Assembly (NCBI GenBank): GCA_900168235.1
Contig: FUZG01000005.1
Span: 124,001-188,000, forward strand
Origin: Lachnospiraceae bacterium
GTDB lineage: Bacteria; Bacillota; Clostridia; Lachnospirales; Lachnospiraceae
Length of the DNA stretch: 64,000 nucleotides
Reading direction: 5' to 3'
Part shown: one piece after another, positions 55,977 through 64,000 of the stretch
Numbering within the stretch: the stretch's first letter is position 1
Layout: each line of letters opens with the position of its first letter
Notes under the pieces: model-generated
Databases searched by the model: none
What the model was told of the DNA's origin: nothing
Seen by the model: the letters and a program-made list of their open reading frames with translations, nothing else
Made by a program: the position numbers and the translations under genes

Positions 55977-56558
55977 ATGAAAGCAGCCGAGACACTGCAC
56001 GAAGGCGATATCATCATCATCCGGTGGAAGACAAGCCGGTTCACGAGACTGTATAGAACTGTGGTATTAAAGGTAGAAGGCAACATCGTTGCACTTGAGC
56101 CCATATACGATAAACTCGGGATCGTGCCCTTTGACCGCGGTGTTACAGAGCTTATCCCGGTTGGTGAAGAGACAGTTTACCAGAATCTCCACGTTACACT
56201 ATCTCACCTGAACGGCAAGGATATTTATCTGGTTTCCGGACATTCCGAGGGCAGTATTTATACAGAACACCGTAAATTCGTTCGTTTCACGGTAAATATG
56301 AAATGCTCTATCGGAAATAACTCAGCGATCCTCGCGGATATCAGCTCCGGCGGTTTCAGGGTCGTTCTTAAAAACGACTATCCTATAGGCGCATGGCTGA
56401 AGCTCAATGAGTACTTTGATGTACCGGGACTCATCGTTCGTAAGTCCAAAGTGAACAGCGAGATGTTTTCCTATGGATGCCAGGTTCTGGATCCAAACAA
56501 TGCTTTCCTGAACTTCGTAACAGCAAGAGAAGCTGAAGGCGCACCGGTACTTAATTAA
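55977..56558 (+). CDS. PilZ-domain c-di-GMP receptor (YcgR-like)
   Basis: A 193-residue protein with an N-terminal YcgR-N-like beta region (EGDIIIIRWKTSRFTRLYRT) and a PilZ domain holding both binding motifs: RKFVRF (RxxxR, about 98) and DISSGG (DxSxxG, about 120). Such proteins bind c-di-GMP and often slow the flagellar motor. I prefer the ATG at 55977, seven bases behind GGAG, over the one at 55971. Confidence 0.88.
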   Translation: MKAAETLHEGDIIIIRWKTSRFTRLYRTVVLKVEGNIVALEPIYDKLGIVPFDRGVTELIPVGEETVYQNLHVTLSHLNGKDIYLVSGHSEGSIYTEHRKFVRFTVNMKCSIGNNSAILADISSGGFRVVLKNDYPIGAWLKLNEYFDVPGLIVRKSKVNSEMFSYGCQVLDPNNAFLNFVTAREAEGAPVLN

Positions 56559-56578
56559 CCAAAAACTTAGATCATCAC

Positions 56579-56612
56579 ACCGGAAGGTCCTGTCATGGCC
56601 TTCCGGTATTTT
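56579..56612 (+). terminator. Terminator of the PilZ gene
   Basis: ACCGGAAGG pairs with CCTTCCGGT, followed by ATTTTG; 20 bases past the stop codon. Confidence 0.8.
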
Positions 56613-56689
56613 GTATTCATTTTGTTCCTGACGTTATGCACAAGATGACGTGGAACAGGATATTTCAGTTCGTATATTTAGTTGAAAAG

Positions 56690-56867
56690 ACACTTCGGTG
56701 ATCCTACCGGATCCTGATCGTTGCAGCATTCTCTCCCGTCAGACCTCCATCTGAAAAGATGCTGCAGCCCCCCGTCAGGATCCGGGTTAAGATATACCTC
56801 CAAGATCTCTTAAACTTAGGATCTCAGCACCACTTAAAAACAGCCGGCGAAATCGTCGGCTGTTTTT
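56690..56867 (+). ncRNA. Candidate small RNA with CCUCC loops
   Basis: No reading frame, but strong structure. CCGGATCCTGA (56707-56717) pairs perfectly with TCAGGATCCGG (56775-56785). Inside, TGCAGCAT (56722) pairs with ATGCTGCA (56759), and inside that TCAGA/TCTGA exposes the six-base loop CCTCCA. A second CCTCC lies single-stranded at 56797. The 3' end is a terminator (56836-56867). A weak -10 TATATT is at 56673. C-rich loops of this kind in Firmicutes regulatory RNAs pair with Shine-Dalgarno sequences. Confidence 0.6.
56836..56867. terminator. Bidirectional terminator
   Basis: AAAAACAGCCG pairs with CGGCTGTTTTT; it can end both the candidate small RNA (plus strand) and the small membrane protein gene (minus strand). 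Confidence 0.85.
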
Positions 56868-56898
56868 ACATGTCATATTTTCTTAAATTCTTCGCATT

Positions 56899-57216
56899 TT
56901 AACAAACGCTGCACAAATGACAACATATGATTACCATAAACCACATTGCGACGCACATTCCTGTATATGCTGCCACTACAAAACGGGTGTTTTTCTGGAT
57001 AGCCTTGATCCCCCAGTATACCGACAACGGAAGAAGTATTATGAACCCTATCATATAAAGGACTGCCGGAATAAAAAGAGCAGCTCCCAGAATGCAATGA
57101 AAAGCGGCTGTATCAGCTTCCCACTGTTTTTCACTAAGTGTATCGCTCAATGCGATTTCCGAAAAAGCGATCCTTGCTCTTTCTCCATAGTCTGCTTCGT
57201 ATCTAAAAACATCCAT
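56899..57216 (-). CDS. Small membrane protein of unknown function
   Basis: A 105-residue protein with two hydrophobic helices (AALFIPAVLYMIGFIILLPL near 46-70 and AAYTGMCVAMWFMVIICCHL near 82-101) and a charged N-terminal part. The ATG at 57216 has AAAGGG upstream at a long spacing. Two Cys pairs cluster at the C terminus. An overlapping frame at 56873-57097 is less likely. Family not recognised. Confidence 0.6.
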   Translation of the reverse strand: MDVFRYEADYGERARIAFSEIALSDTLSEKQWEADTAAFHCILGAALFIPAVLYMIGFIILLPLSVYWGIKAIQKNTRFVVAAYTGMCVAMWFMVIICCHLCSVC

Positions 57217-57484
57217 ACGCCAAATCCCTTTCTTACAGACATGTCATGCTGAGCTACGTTTTTAGAATTTCTTTTCCCTCTCACAACCGGAGATCATCCG
57301 ATCCCTGATTGATACCTGCTATTTCGGGCAAGCATTGTATACACTTTATGGTATTTATTCCCAAAATCCTTCCTTTTTACTTTGTATACTTGTACTTATA
57401 CGTTTTAAGTACGCTAAATATGGTATCTCCGATTTTTATTTTTCATTTCCGTAAGTAATTCGCATCATAAAAAATACATAGCAT
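57217..57484. other. Intergenic region, no gene
   Basis: About 270 AT-rich bases; repeated GTATAC-type stretches (57338-57405) but no reading frame, no strong hairpin and no clear promoter for the minus-strand membrane protein. Confidence 0.5.
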
Positions 57485-57526
57485 ACAAAAAACCCCTCCG
57501 GTGCATCACATGCAGACCGGAAGGGC
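57485..57526 (-). terminator. Terminator of the sugar ABC operon
   Basis: Minus strand CCCTTCCGGT / ACCGGAGGGG with an inner GCAT/ATGC, followed by six T residues, about 40 bases past the last stop codon. Confidence 0.85.
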
Positions 57527-57565
57527 TTTCTGGCTATATTAAGGTTTTTACAAAATCCTCAGAGC

Positions 57566-58831
57566 TTAGTCGTAAAGGTTAGGAGCGATCTCAGCATCGT
57601 TCATGTTTGAAGAATCATACCAGTAACCATCTGTAGGAAGATCTGTTACAGAGTCACCGTTTGCTGCCTTTGTCAGAGCGTAGATCATGTAGTAACCCAT
57701 CATAAGAGGAGACTGAGTAACTGCGCCATACATTGTTCCGTCAGAGATAGCACCCTTGATTACAGAACCGGCGTCGAAACCAACACCGATTACATCGCCT
57801 GCAGCTGCGTCTGATCCAAGAAGGTTCAGGTTGCTGTTTGCTGCGAGAAGACCCTCAGCTGATGTCTGGTTGGAACCAAAGATAGCGATGCAGTCTTCCT
57901 TAGAAAGGATTGAGGAAGCCTCAGTTGTGCAAAGCTCAACAGTTGTCTGAGCCGGAACTGCTACTTCGATAACAACATCTGCAGAAGCTTCATCGCCGTC
58001 AGCGCCTTCAGCTGCGTTTACATAGAACTCATTACCTGTAACTGCTACAGTCTTGCCGTCAGCCTTTACGAGCTCGATCATCTTGTTGATGAATCCGAGA
58101 CCACGCTGCTGGATGTTAAGAGCTGTTGCATCCTGGTTTACTTCACCGATACGAACCTGACCGGAAGCGTTTGCGATAACGTCCTTAACTGCCTCATACA
58201 TGTGCTCAGCAGCAACTTCGCCGGCCTGAGTATTGTCTGTAGCTACAGTTGCTACTACAGATCCATCAGGAGCATCAGCAACACCTGTATCGAAACATAC
58301 AACCGGAACACCTGCATCCTTAGCATCCTGAAGTGAATCAAGAACTGATGTAGTATCACATGCAGCGAGACCGATTCCAGCCGGCTTACCTGTGATAGCG
58401 GAGTTCAGCATGTTTACCTGATCGGCGATATCAGACTCGGAGTTCGGGCCCTGTGCATCATAAGTGACGCCGAGCTCGTCCTTAGCCATATCCATACCCT
58501 TGATAGCTGCCTGCCAGTATGTTGACTGGAAGGACTTAACTACTACTGAGAAATTATATGCTTCGTTAGCTGTAACACCCTCAAACTCTGTTCCCGTGAG
58601 CTTGTCATCATCACCTGCGTGAGCGCCTGCTGCAGCTGCTTCTGTAGAAGCTGCCTCAGATGCCGGAGCTGCTTCGCTTGCTGCGGGAGCTGCTTCAGAT
58701 GCCGGAGCTGCCTCACTTGCTGCGGGAGCTGCTGAACTAGCTGCGCTTGAGCCTGATGCACCACCGCATCCTGCGAGCAGAGAAGCTACCATTGCTGCTG
58801 AAAGTAATACGGAAACTACCTTCTTTTTCAT
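57566..58831 (-). CDS. Sugar-binding lipoprotein of a CUT2 ABC transporter
   Basis: A 421-residue periplasmic-binding-type protein tethered as lipoprotein (lipobox LLAGC, Cys 22). A linker of about 60 residues made of repeated Ala-Pro/Ser-Glu-Ala units follows, then a two-lobed RbsB-type domain (NFSVVVKSFQSTYWQAAIKG near 90; PVVCFDTGVADAP near 170; the late VIGVGFDAGS). Such proteins bind monosaccharides; the sugar is not evident. The domain contains about 25 extra residues (AEGADGDEAS) compared with RbsB. Confidence 0.88.
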   Translation of the reverse strand: MKKKVVSVLLSAAMVASLLAGCGGASGSSAASSAAPAASEAAPASEAAPAASEAAPASEAASTEAAAAGAHAGDDDKLTGTEFEGVTANEAYNFSVVVKSFQSTYWQAAIKGMDMAKDELGVTYDAQGPNSESDIADQVNMLNSAITGKPAGIGLAACDTTSVLDSLQDAKDAGVPVVCFDTGVADAPDGSVVATVATDNTQAGEVAAEHMYEAVKDVIANASGQVRIGEVNQDATALNIQQRGLGFINKMIELVKADGKTVAVTGNEFYVNAAEGADGDEASADVVIEVAVPAQTTVELCTTEASSILSKEDCIAIFGSNQTSAEGLLAANSNLNLLGSDAAAGDVIGVGFDAGSVIKGAISDGTMYGAVTQSPLMMGYYMIYALTKAANGDSVTDLPTDGYWYDSSNMNDAEIAPNLYD

Positions 58832-58921
58832 TTGTCTTCCTCCTTTTTTGAGTTAACCCTCTTGAAAAATATTTATATGAATGGCTTTTACTGCCTTTTC
58901 ATATCCCTTGTCCAAAAACCT

Positions 58922-59914
58922 TTAATCGCCTACGAGTGCAGCCTTTCGCTGCTTGATAACGTCTACGATAACCGCACCGATGAGCACGAGACCTGTGATG
59001 ATCTGCTGCCAGTTAGCTTCCAGTCCGATGAAAGGAAGTCCTGTTTTAAGGAGCTGGATAACCAGTACACCGAGGAGTGTTCCCTCAACTGTTCCGTATC
59101 CTCCGGCTGCCGATACACCGCCTACGATAGCGCCGCCGATAGCGTCGAGCTCAAGTCCTGCACCTGTACCGGGCTGGATCGTCGGAACTGCTGCTGCATA
59201 TGCAACAGATGCAAGTCCTGCGAAAAGACCTGAGATAGTATATGCTGCGATGTGGTAGATCTTTACATTTACACCTGAAAGTCTTGTTGCTTCTTTATTG
59301 GATCCGATAGCGATGGTGTAACGTCCGATCCTCGTATGGTTCAGTACGAATACCATTATCAGGATGATCACTGCCAGAACGATGACACCTACAGGATAGT
59401 TGCTGGCTCTTCTTCCGGATCCTACAGTGTACTTAAAGATCCTGTGGAACCATCCGCCCGGCTCTTTTACGCCCGGCCACGGCACTGCGAAGTTGTGTGC
59501 CATCATGGAACCAAGACCTCTTGTGATCATGCAGGAACAGAGAGTTGCGAGGAACGGCGGAAGTCCGAGGATTGATACGAGACATCCGTTCCAGATACCA
59601 ACTATAAGTCCAAAGGATACCGCTACCAGCATTCCTACCCATGAAGGAAGTCCAAGGAACTTTACCAGATATCCTCCTGTAAGGGCGTAGCAGACCATTC
59701 CTGTACCGATGGAAAGATCAACACCTCCTGTGATCAGCGGGAAAGTAACACCTATTGCCATGAGCAGGACGTAATATGTTGAGTCCAGCATCATGACCAT
59801 TGTTGACGTTTTATGAAACTCCTTACTCACAATGGAAAAGAATCCATAGAGAAGGATTACAATGATCAGTACGATCCATTTCTGTTCGAGTACGAACTTC
59901 TTTTTGTTATTCAT
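58922..59914 (-). CDS. Sugar ABC transporter permease 2 (RbsC family)
   Basis: A 330-residue membrane protein of the BPD_transp_2 family. Typical segments: PLITGGVDLSIGTGMVCYAL and GGAIVGGVSAAGGYGTVEGT. It lies 15 bases after the ATPase gene and before the binding protein gene. Clearly different in sequence from the other permease of the operon. Confidence 0.92.
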   Translation of the reverse strand: MNNKKKFVLEQKWIVLIIVILLYGFFSIVSKEFHKTSTMVMMLDSTYYVLLMAIGVTFPLITGGVDLSIGTGMVCYALTGGYLVKFLGLPSWVGMLVAVSFGLIVGIWNGCLVSILGLPPFLATLCSCMITRGLGSMMAHNFAVPWPGVKEPGGWFHRIFKYTVGSGRRASNYPVGVIVLAVIILIMVFVLNHTRIGRYTIAIGSNKEATRLSGVNVKIYHIAAYTISGLFAGLASVAYAAAVPTIQPGTGAGLELDAIGGAIVGGVSAAGGYGTVEGTLLGVLVIQLLKTGLPFIGLEANWQQIITGLVLIGAVIVDVIKQRKAALVGD

Positions 59915-59929
59915 CTCAGCCTCCCAGTT

Positions 59930-61426
59930 TTAGTTCATCTGACGCGTAGCCTTATCCATGATAATCTCCTGAGTAGCTTCTTCGATCCGGAGTTCTCCGG
60001 TCTTTCTTCCTTCACACATGATCACGATACGATCACTCATACGGAAGATCTCAGTCATTTCTGAGGAGATCATGATAATGGATTTGCCCTGCTGCGCCAG
60101 TTTATTCATCAGCTTGTAGATCTCATTCTTCGCGCCGACATCAATACCTCTGGTAGGCTCATCAAATATCAATATGTCACTGTTTTTAACTAACCACTTT
60201 GCGATTACGACTTTCTGCTGATTACCGCCTGACAGGTTTACTACCAGCTGATCTGCGGAAGGCGTCTTTGTCGCAAGTTCTTTAATGTACTTCTGAGTGA
60301 TCTCAAGTTCCTTTTTCTTATCGATAAAAGGTCCCTTCATATACTCATCAAGCGATGCCATGGTGGAATTTTCCGTAATAGTCTTTCCGACTACTACACC
60401 GTATCTTCTGCGGTCCTCTGAGAGATAACCGATACCATGCTTAACAGCGTCCTCGGGAGAGTTGATCTCGACCTTTTTGCCGTTTACATATATATCACCG
60501 CTCTGCTTAGGATCAGCTCCAAAGATCGCTCTTGCAGTCTCTGTACGGCCCGCGCCCATAAGTCCCGAGAATCCGAGGATCTCACCTTTTCTAAGTTCAA
60601 ATGATACGTCCTGTACCATCTTTCCTGCTGTCAGATGCTCGACCTTCAGAACTACCGGTGCATCATCAGGAACCATGCTGTGTTCCTTCGGTTTCTCATA
60701 AATGACACGGCCAACCATCATGTTGATGATGTCTTCTTTTGTACAGTCCTTTGTAATGAGTGTTCCTACGTAACCTCCGTCTCTCATTACCGTAACTCTG
60801 TCTGTGATGACCTTGATCTCATCCATTCTGTGAGAGATATAGATGATACCTATGTTCTGGCTGCGCAAGTCTCTGATGATCGTGAAGAGATCCTCGATCT
60901 CCTTCTCTGTAAGAGCTGCGGAAGGCTCATCAAATACGATGATCTTTGCGTTGTGTGAAATAGCTTTTGCGATCTCGCACATCTGCTGTTTACCTACAGT
61001 CAGATGGCTCATTTTTTCTCTCGGATTGATATCGATATGGAGCTTATCGAAAAGTGCCTTGGAATCCTCGATCATTTTTTTGTCGTCGATCCTGAATCCC
61101 TTTCTGGGCTCACGACCGATGAATATATTCTGCGCAACAGTCAGATCGCCGACCATATTAAGTTCCTGATGAACGATGACTATACCTGCTGCCTGTGCAT
61201 CCCTTGTATTGTGGAACTCAACTTCTTTTCCCTGATATGTGATGGAACCGGAATCTTTCTTGTAGATTCCCGTAAGCACCTTCATAAGTGTTGATTTTCC
61301 TGCACCGTTCTCTCCCATCAGAGCATGAACCTCACCTGCCCTGACATCGAGGCTTACATGATCAAGTGCATGAACGCCGGGGAAAGATTTGTCGATGTCT
61401 TTCATCTGTAAGATTACTTCACCCAT
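59930..61426 (-). CDS. Sugar ABC transporter ATPase, two-domain (RbsA family)
   Basis: A 498-residue fused ATPase. First cassette: Walker A GENGAGKST, signature LTVGKQQ, Walker B IIVFDEPSAALT. Second cassette: GLMGAGRTE in place of the P-loop, signature LSGGNQQK, ILIFDEPTRGID; the second site is typically inactive in this family. The ATG at 61426 has AAGGAG upstream; the earlier start at 61477 overlaps the preceding gene. Confidence 0.93.
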   Translation of the reverse strand: MGEVILQMKDIDKSFPGVHALDHVSLDVRAGEVHALMGENGAGKSTLMKVLTGIYKKDSGSITYQGKEVEFHNTRDAQAAGIVIVHQELNMVGDLTVAQNIFIGREPRKGFRIDDKKMIEDSKALFDKLHIDINPREKMSHLTVGKQQMCEIAKAISHNAKIIVFDEPSAALTEKEIEDLFTIIRDLRSQNIGIIYISHRMDEIKVITDRVTVMRDGGYVGTLITKDCTKEDIINMMVGRVIYEKPKEHSMVPDDAPVVLKVEHLTAGKMVQDVSFELRKGEILGFSGLMGAGRTETARAIFGADPKQSGDIYVNGKKVEINSPEDAVKHGIGYLSEDRRRYGVVVGKTITENSTMASLDEYMKGPFIDKKKELEITQKYIKELATKTPSADQLVVNLSGGNQQKVVIAKWLVKNSDILIFDEPTRGIDVGAKNEIYKLMNKLAQQGKSIIMISSEMTEIFRMSDRIVIMCEGRKTGELRIEEATQEIIMDKATRQMN

Positions 61427-61442
61427 TTTCTTCTCCTTCCCT

Positions 61443-62414
61443 TTAGTTCTTTCTGCGTCTTGCAGATACGTCAGCATATACGGCTACGATAACGATTAGA
61501 CCTGTGATAACGAGCTGTACGTCCTTTGTCATCTTCAACGCCAGGATTCCTTCCTGCAGGAGAGAGATGATGAGAACACCGATCACAGTACCTGCGATGG
61601 AAGCAGAACCGCCTGCCATGGATGTACCGCCCATTACGCATCCTGCGATAGCCTCGTTATTGTACTGATCGCCGTAACCCGGCTGAACAGTTGTATATGC
61701 ACCTACAAAGAAGATAGCGGCGATACCGACCAGAAGTCCGCATAATGCATATGCGAGCATCTCCCACTTCTTTGTGTTTACGCCGGAAAGACGAACCGCT
61801 TCACGGTTATCACCGAGGCAGAGGATGAAGCGTCCAAACTTTGTCTTGTTCAAGATAACCGCACAGATAACTGCGACTAAAAGGAACAGAAACAGACCTG
61901 TGGGGAAGCTGCCTGCCTTTACAAGATTTCTGAACCATCCTGCCGGATCCTGAGATCTCGGCCAGCTCACGGACTGGGTTTTTGTAAATACAGAAGCAAG
62001 TCCCTTAGCAATGTTCATGGATGCCATGGATACGATGAACGGAGGAACTGTCCAGTAAGCAACCAGATATCCGTTCCAAAGTCCAAACGCAAGTCCGATG
62101 AGCATGCTCACTACCAGAGATATTCCTGTCGGAACTCCGTAGCTCATCATGCAGTAACCTGAGATCAGACCGCAGCAGAACATTACAGGTCCTATTGAGA
62201 AATCGATACCGCCCGTAGCGATAACGAATGTAACTCCGAGTGACAAGAACCCCAGGAAGTACGCGTAATTCAACGCTCCCATGATGTGTGACATTCCCGC
62301 AAAGCCGGGAACAAGTATTGAGAACATTATGTACATCACTACAAGCACACAACAGAGGATGATACGATTAAATCCAAGTTTTTTTACGATTGGATTTTGT
62401 TTGAAATTTTCCAC
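61443..62414 (-). CDS. Sugar ABC transporter permease 1 (RbsC family)
   Basis: A 323-residue permease with the family segments IATGGIDFSIGPVMFCCGLI and GCVMGGTSMAGGSASIAGTV. I place the start at the GTG at 62414, seven bases behind GGAGGG; the TTG/ATG codons at 62438 and 62429 lie on the operator and the binding site itself. First structural gene of the operon. Confidence 0.9.
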   Translation of the reverse strand: MENFKQNPIVKKLGFNRIILCCVLVVMYIMFSILVPGFAGMSHIMGALNYAYFLGFLSLGVTFVIATGGIDFSIGPVMFCCGLISGYCMMSYGVPTGISLVVSMLIGLAFGLWNGYLVAYWTVPPFIVSMASMNIAKGLASVFTKTQSVSWPRSQDPAGWFRNLVKAGSFPTGLFLFLLVAVICAVILNKTKFGRFILCLGDNREAVRLSGVNTKKWEMLAYALCGLLVGIAAIFFVGAYTTVQPGYGDQYNNEAIAGCVMGGTSMAGGSASIAGTVIGVLIISLLQEGILALKMTKDVQLVITGLIVIVAVYADVSARRRKN

Positions 62415-62438
62415 TTCTTTACCCTCCATACCTTCCAA

Positions 62439-62542
62439 GTGAAACGTTTCGCTCTTGTGTAATTATCCTATAATAACCCTGAAGTGTCAATAGTTTTTAG
62501 TCATTTTGCAAAACATTCGACGATTATTACAAACCGTTTCGC
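62439..62542 (-). promoter_or_regulatory. Promoter with LacI-type operators
   Basis: Minus strand TTGACA (62485-62490), 17 bases, GATAAT (62462-62467). The palindrome GTGAAACGTTTCGC (62439-62452) sits just downstream of the expected start point, and a second copy, CAAACCGTTTCGC, at 62530-62542; a half-site GTTTCGC is at 62556. These match the GAAACGnTTC type bound by LacI/GalR regulators, here probably the adjacent lacI-type gene. Confidence 0.75.
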
Positions 62543-62640
62543 ATATAAATACATTGTTTCGCTCATATATGTCCTTTTTCATGACACTTTTCACAAAGAA
62601 CGATCATTTAGCGCACCCTCAAGTGCATATTTTTGTTGTT

Positions 62641-63666
62641 TTAAACTGTGAGATCACGCACGGATTCGCCTTCAAACATGTGCGTAGAAAGAATTACATT
62701 GATATGTCCATCGTCATTGACGCCCTTGTTTTCTTTTTTCTCCCGAATACGCTGCATAAGTATCTCTACACCCTTCTGACCGAAACGTTCCATCGGCTGT
62801 TCTACAACAGTCAGTCTGGTCTTCAGGACGTTTGAAAGGAGCAGATTATCGAATCCCACAACGGATATATCCTCAGGATAGTTCACCTGTGCTTCATTCA
62901 GAGCCATGATTACACCTAAGTTTATACCGTAATTTGTGCAGAGCACCGCTGTAGGACGATCCTTTATCTTCAGCAGTTTTTGCATTGCTTCATAGCCGTA
63001 TGCTGTGGTCGCCGTTCCATCGTTCAGGATGTATTCCTTCGGAATCTCCAGATCTGCGTCTTCCATGGCATCTCTGTACCCGCGGAATCTTTCACGGCTT
63101 GTTGATTCTTCATTACCGCAGATGACCGCTATTTTTTTATGCCCTTTTTTTATGAGATAATTTACTGCTTTTGCAGCGGCTTCTCTGTTGTTGATAGTCA
63201 CACCGTCAAGGGATCTGTCCCGGAACTGTCTGTCCACCAGCACTACAGGAATTTCTGCGTTAAATGCTGATTCCAGAACGGAGGAATTTGTCGAAGCAGG
63301 AAGACAGAGTATTCCGTCTACTTTTTTATTCACAAGGAAACGGATATTGCTCCTCTCTCTCTCGGGATCATTGCTCGCATCCACTATGAGGAGCCCGTAT
63401 CCCAGTTCTCCCAGCTCTATCCCTATCTGGTGCAGTATCAAACTGCAAAACATATCTGTTACGTCAAAAACACTTACCCCTATTGTCCTGGTACTATTTG
63501 TGACCAGCCCCCTCGCTATTTCGTTTACCTCATAGTGCAGCTTTTTTACGGCTGCTTCGATCATCTCCCTGTTTTTCGGGAGCACGTTTCCGCCGTTCAG
63601 GTACTTAGAGATCGTCGCGAGCGAAAGACCCGTTTCTTCTTTTATGTCCTTGATCGTTGCAGGCAT
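62641..63666 (-). CDS. LacI-family transcriptional repressor
   Basis: A 341-residue regulator with an N-terminal HTH (ATIKDIKEETGLSLATISKY) and a periplasmic-binding-like sensor domain (TIGVSVFDVTDMFCSLILHQ onward). It probably represses the transporter operon by binding the GAAACGTTTC sites at its promoter and, through the second site, its own distal region. The effector is likely the transported sugar. Confidence 0.9.
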   Translation of the reverse strand: MPATIKDIKEETGLSLATISKYLNGGNVLPKNREMIEAAVKKLHYEVNEIARGLVTNSTRTIGVSVFDVTDMFCSLILHQIGIELGELGYGLLIVDASNDPERERSNIRFLVNKKVDGILCLPASTNSSVLESAFNAEIPVVLVDRQFRDRSLDGVTINNREAAAKAVNYLIKKGHKKIAVICGNEESTSRERFRGYRDAMEDADLEIPKEYILNDGTATTAYGYEAMQKLLKIKDRPTAVLCTNYGINLGVIMALNEAQVNYPEDISVVGFDNLLLSNVLKTRLTVVEQPMERFGQKGVEILMQRIREKKENKGVNDDGHINVILSTHMFEGESVRDLTV

Positions 63667-63698
63667 CCTGCACTCCCCTCCCCTTTGTTAATAGTGAC

Positions 63699-63752
63699 GT
63701 AACCGCTGATATACAATCCAACGAGATGTCGGATCTGTATATCAGCAGTTAC
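63699..63752. repeat. Long hairpin between the reductase and the repressor gene
   Basis: GTAACCGCTGATATACA (63699-63715) pairs with TGTATATCAGCAGTTAC (63736-63752) with one mismatch, and the inner ATCC/GGAT adds pairs. Neither strand has a T run, so it is not a standard terminator. Possible mRNA processing or stability element. Confidence 0.5.
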
Positions 63753-63767
63753 CGGTATTTCAAAAAA

Positions 63768-64000
63768 TTACTGAACTATAACTCCATCCTCGTCCCAGAG
63801 ATCATGCCAGCTGTTTGCACCCGGCCACAGGAAAACCTGTCCCTTAACGAGACGGTTATTCTTTTCCATTGTTCCGATCGCCTTCATCTCTTCATCGGAA
63901 AGCGGATCCTCTGTTACGCACTTAAGGTTAGCGACATAATTATGTACAGAGAACGGAATAGCCATTTCGCCTCTCTGATGAGCCCACTTGAGGCAGATAA
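63768..64000 (-). CDS. Aldo/keto reductase, C-terminal part (cut by the window edge)
   Basis: The frame is open to the edge; the visible 77 residues read like the end of an aldo/keto reductase: ICLKWAHQRGEMAIPFSVHN, then NLKC, LSDEEMKAI and the C-terminal NSWHDLWDEDG. The segment IPFSVHNYVANLKCV corresponds to the cofactor-binding loop. Substrate unknown; position upstream of the LacI-type gene suggests sugar metabolism. Confidence 0.75.
   Translation of the reverse strand, partial: ICLKWAHQRGEMAIPFSVHNYVANLKCVTEDPLSDEEMKAIGTMEKNNRLVKGQVFLWPGANSWHDLWDEDGVIVQ

Noticed and set aside
56690-56867. 6S RNA, SRP RNA or tmRNA
   Set aside because: No GGAAGGAAGC-type SRP motif, no tRNA-like ends and no central open bubble; it does not fit any of them.
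1-64000. tRNA genes and CRISPR arrays
   Set aside because: No T-loop consensus with acceptor stem and no regularly spaced repeats were seen on either strand.

Overview
The window looks like a piece of chromosome from a Lachnospiraceae-type member of the Clostridia (Firmicutes). The grounds are the gene order rplQ-ecfA-ecfT-truA-rplM-rpsI, the zinc form of S14, strong AGGAGG ribosome binding sites, TTGACA-17-TATAAT promoters, a preQ1-type leader on the queuosine operon, and an Ech-type [NiFe] hydrogenase. The genus cannot be fixed from the sequence. No tRNA, rRNA or CRISPR array was seen.

Layout. (1) 1-4.9 kb: one end of an integrated mobilizable element (MobV relaxase, an oriT-like palindrome cluster, RepA-like ATPase, small DNA-binding protein, XRE repressor with operator repeats, tyrosine integrase) abutting the 3' end of rpsI. 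(2) 4.9-27.6 kb: an essentially unbroken S10-spc-alpha ribosomal protein supercluster on the minus strand, followed by an ECF-transporter energizing module in which the two ATPases are fused in one protein, then truA, a hydrogenase maturation gene hypF inserted in an otherwise conserved spot, and rplM-rpsI. (3) 28-30 kb: an unknown protein and an RlmI-like methyltransferase. (4) 29.7-37.4 kb: one long minus-strand operon echABCDEF-hypCDE, a membrane-bound energy-converting hydrogenase with part of its cofactor assembly machinery; hypF lies at the other end of the ribosomal cluster. (5) 37.7-44 kb: a compact DUF2971-like protein, two small unknowns, a NUDIX hydrolase, glnA with an ANTAR regulator and an unusual leader, purC, and trxB. 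(6) 44-49 kb: a large NlpC/P60-like surface protein with a novel C-terminal repeat, a 200-bp inverted-repeat element, a BrnT/BrnA toxin-antitoxin pair, and a secreted Lys/Asn-rich protein. (7) 49-51.3 kb: bioY (the substrate-binding partner that could use the ECF module) and a membrane sensor with a degenerate GGDEF domain. (8) 51.3-54.4 kb: a complete preQ0/preQ1 operon queD-queE-folE-queC-queF behind a consensus promoter, a preQ1-I-like aptamer and a terminator. (9) 54.4-57.2 kb: a MATE transporter, a PilZ protein with a sigma-D-like promoter element, a candidate small RNA with CCUCC loops, and a small membrane protein. (10) 57.5-64 kb: a LacI-controlled sugar (CUT2) ABC operon with two different permeases, and the end of an aldo/keto reductase gene.

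How the parts connect. BioY (49.1 kb) needs the EcfA/EcfT module at 9-11.7 kb. HypF (5.9 kb) supplies the cyanide ligand chemistry for the hydrogenase at 32-37 kb; HypA and HypB must be elsewhere. EchE ends exactly at its last metal-binding motif, so no maturation peptidase would be needed. The best candidates for something new are the glnA leader with a translated reading frame that overlaps its terminator, the small RNA at 56.7 kb, and the NlpC/P60-like protein with split domain and new repeats.
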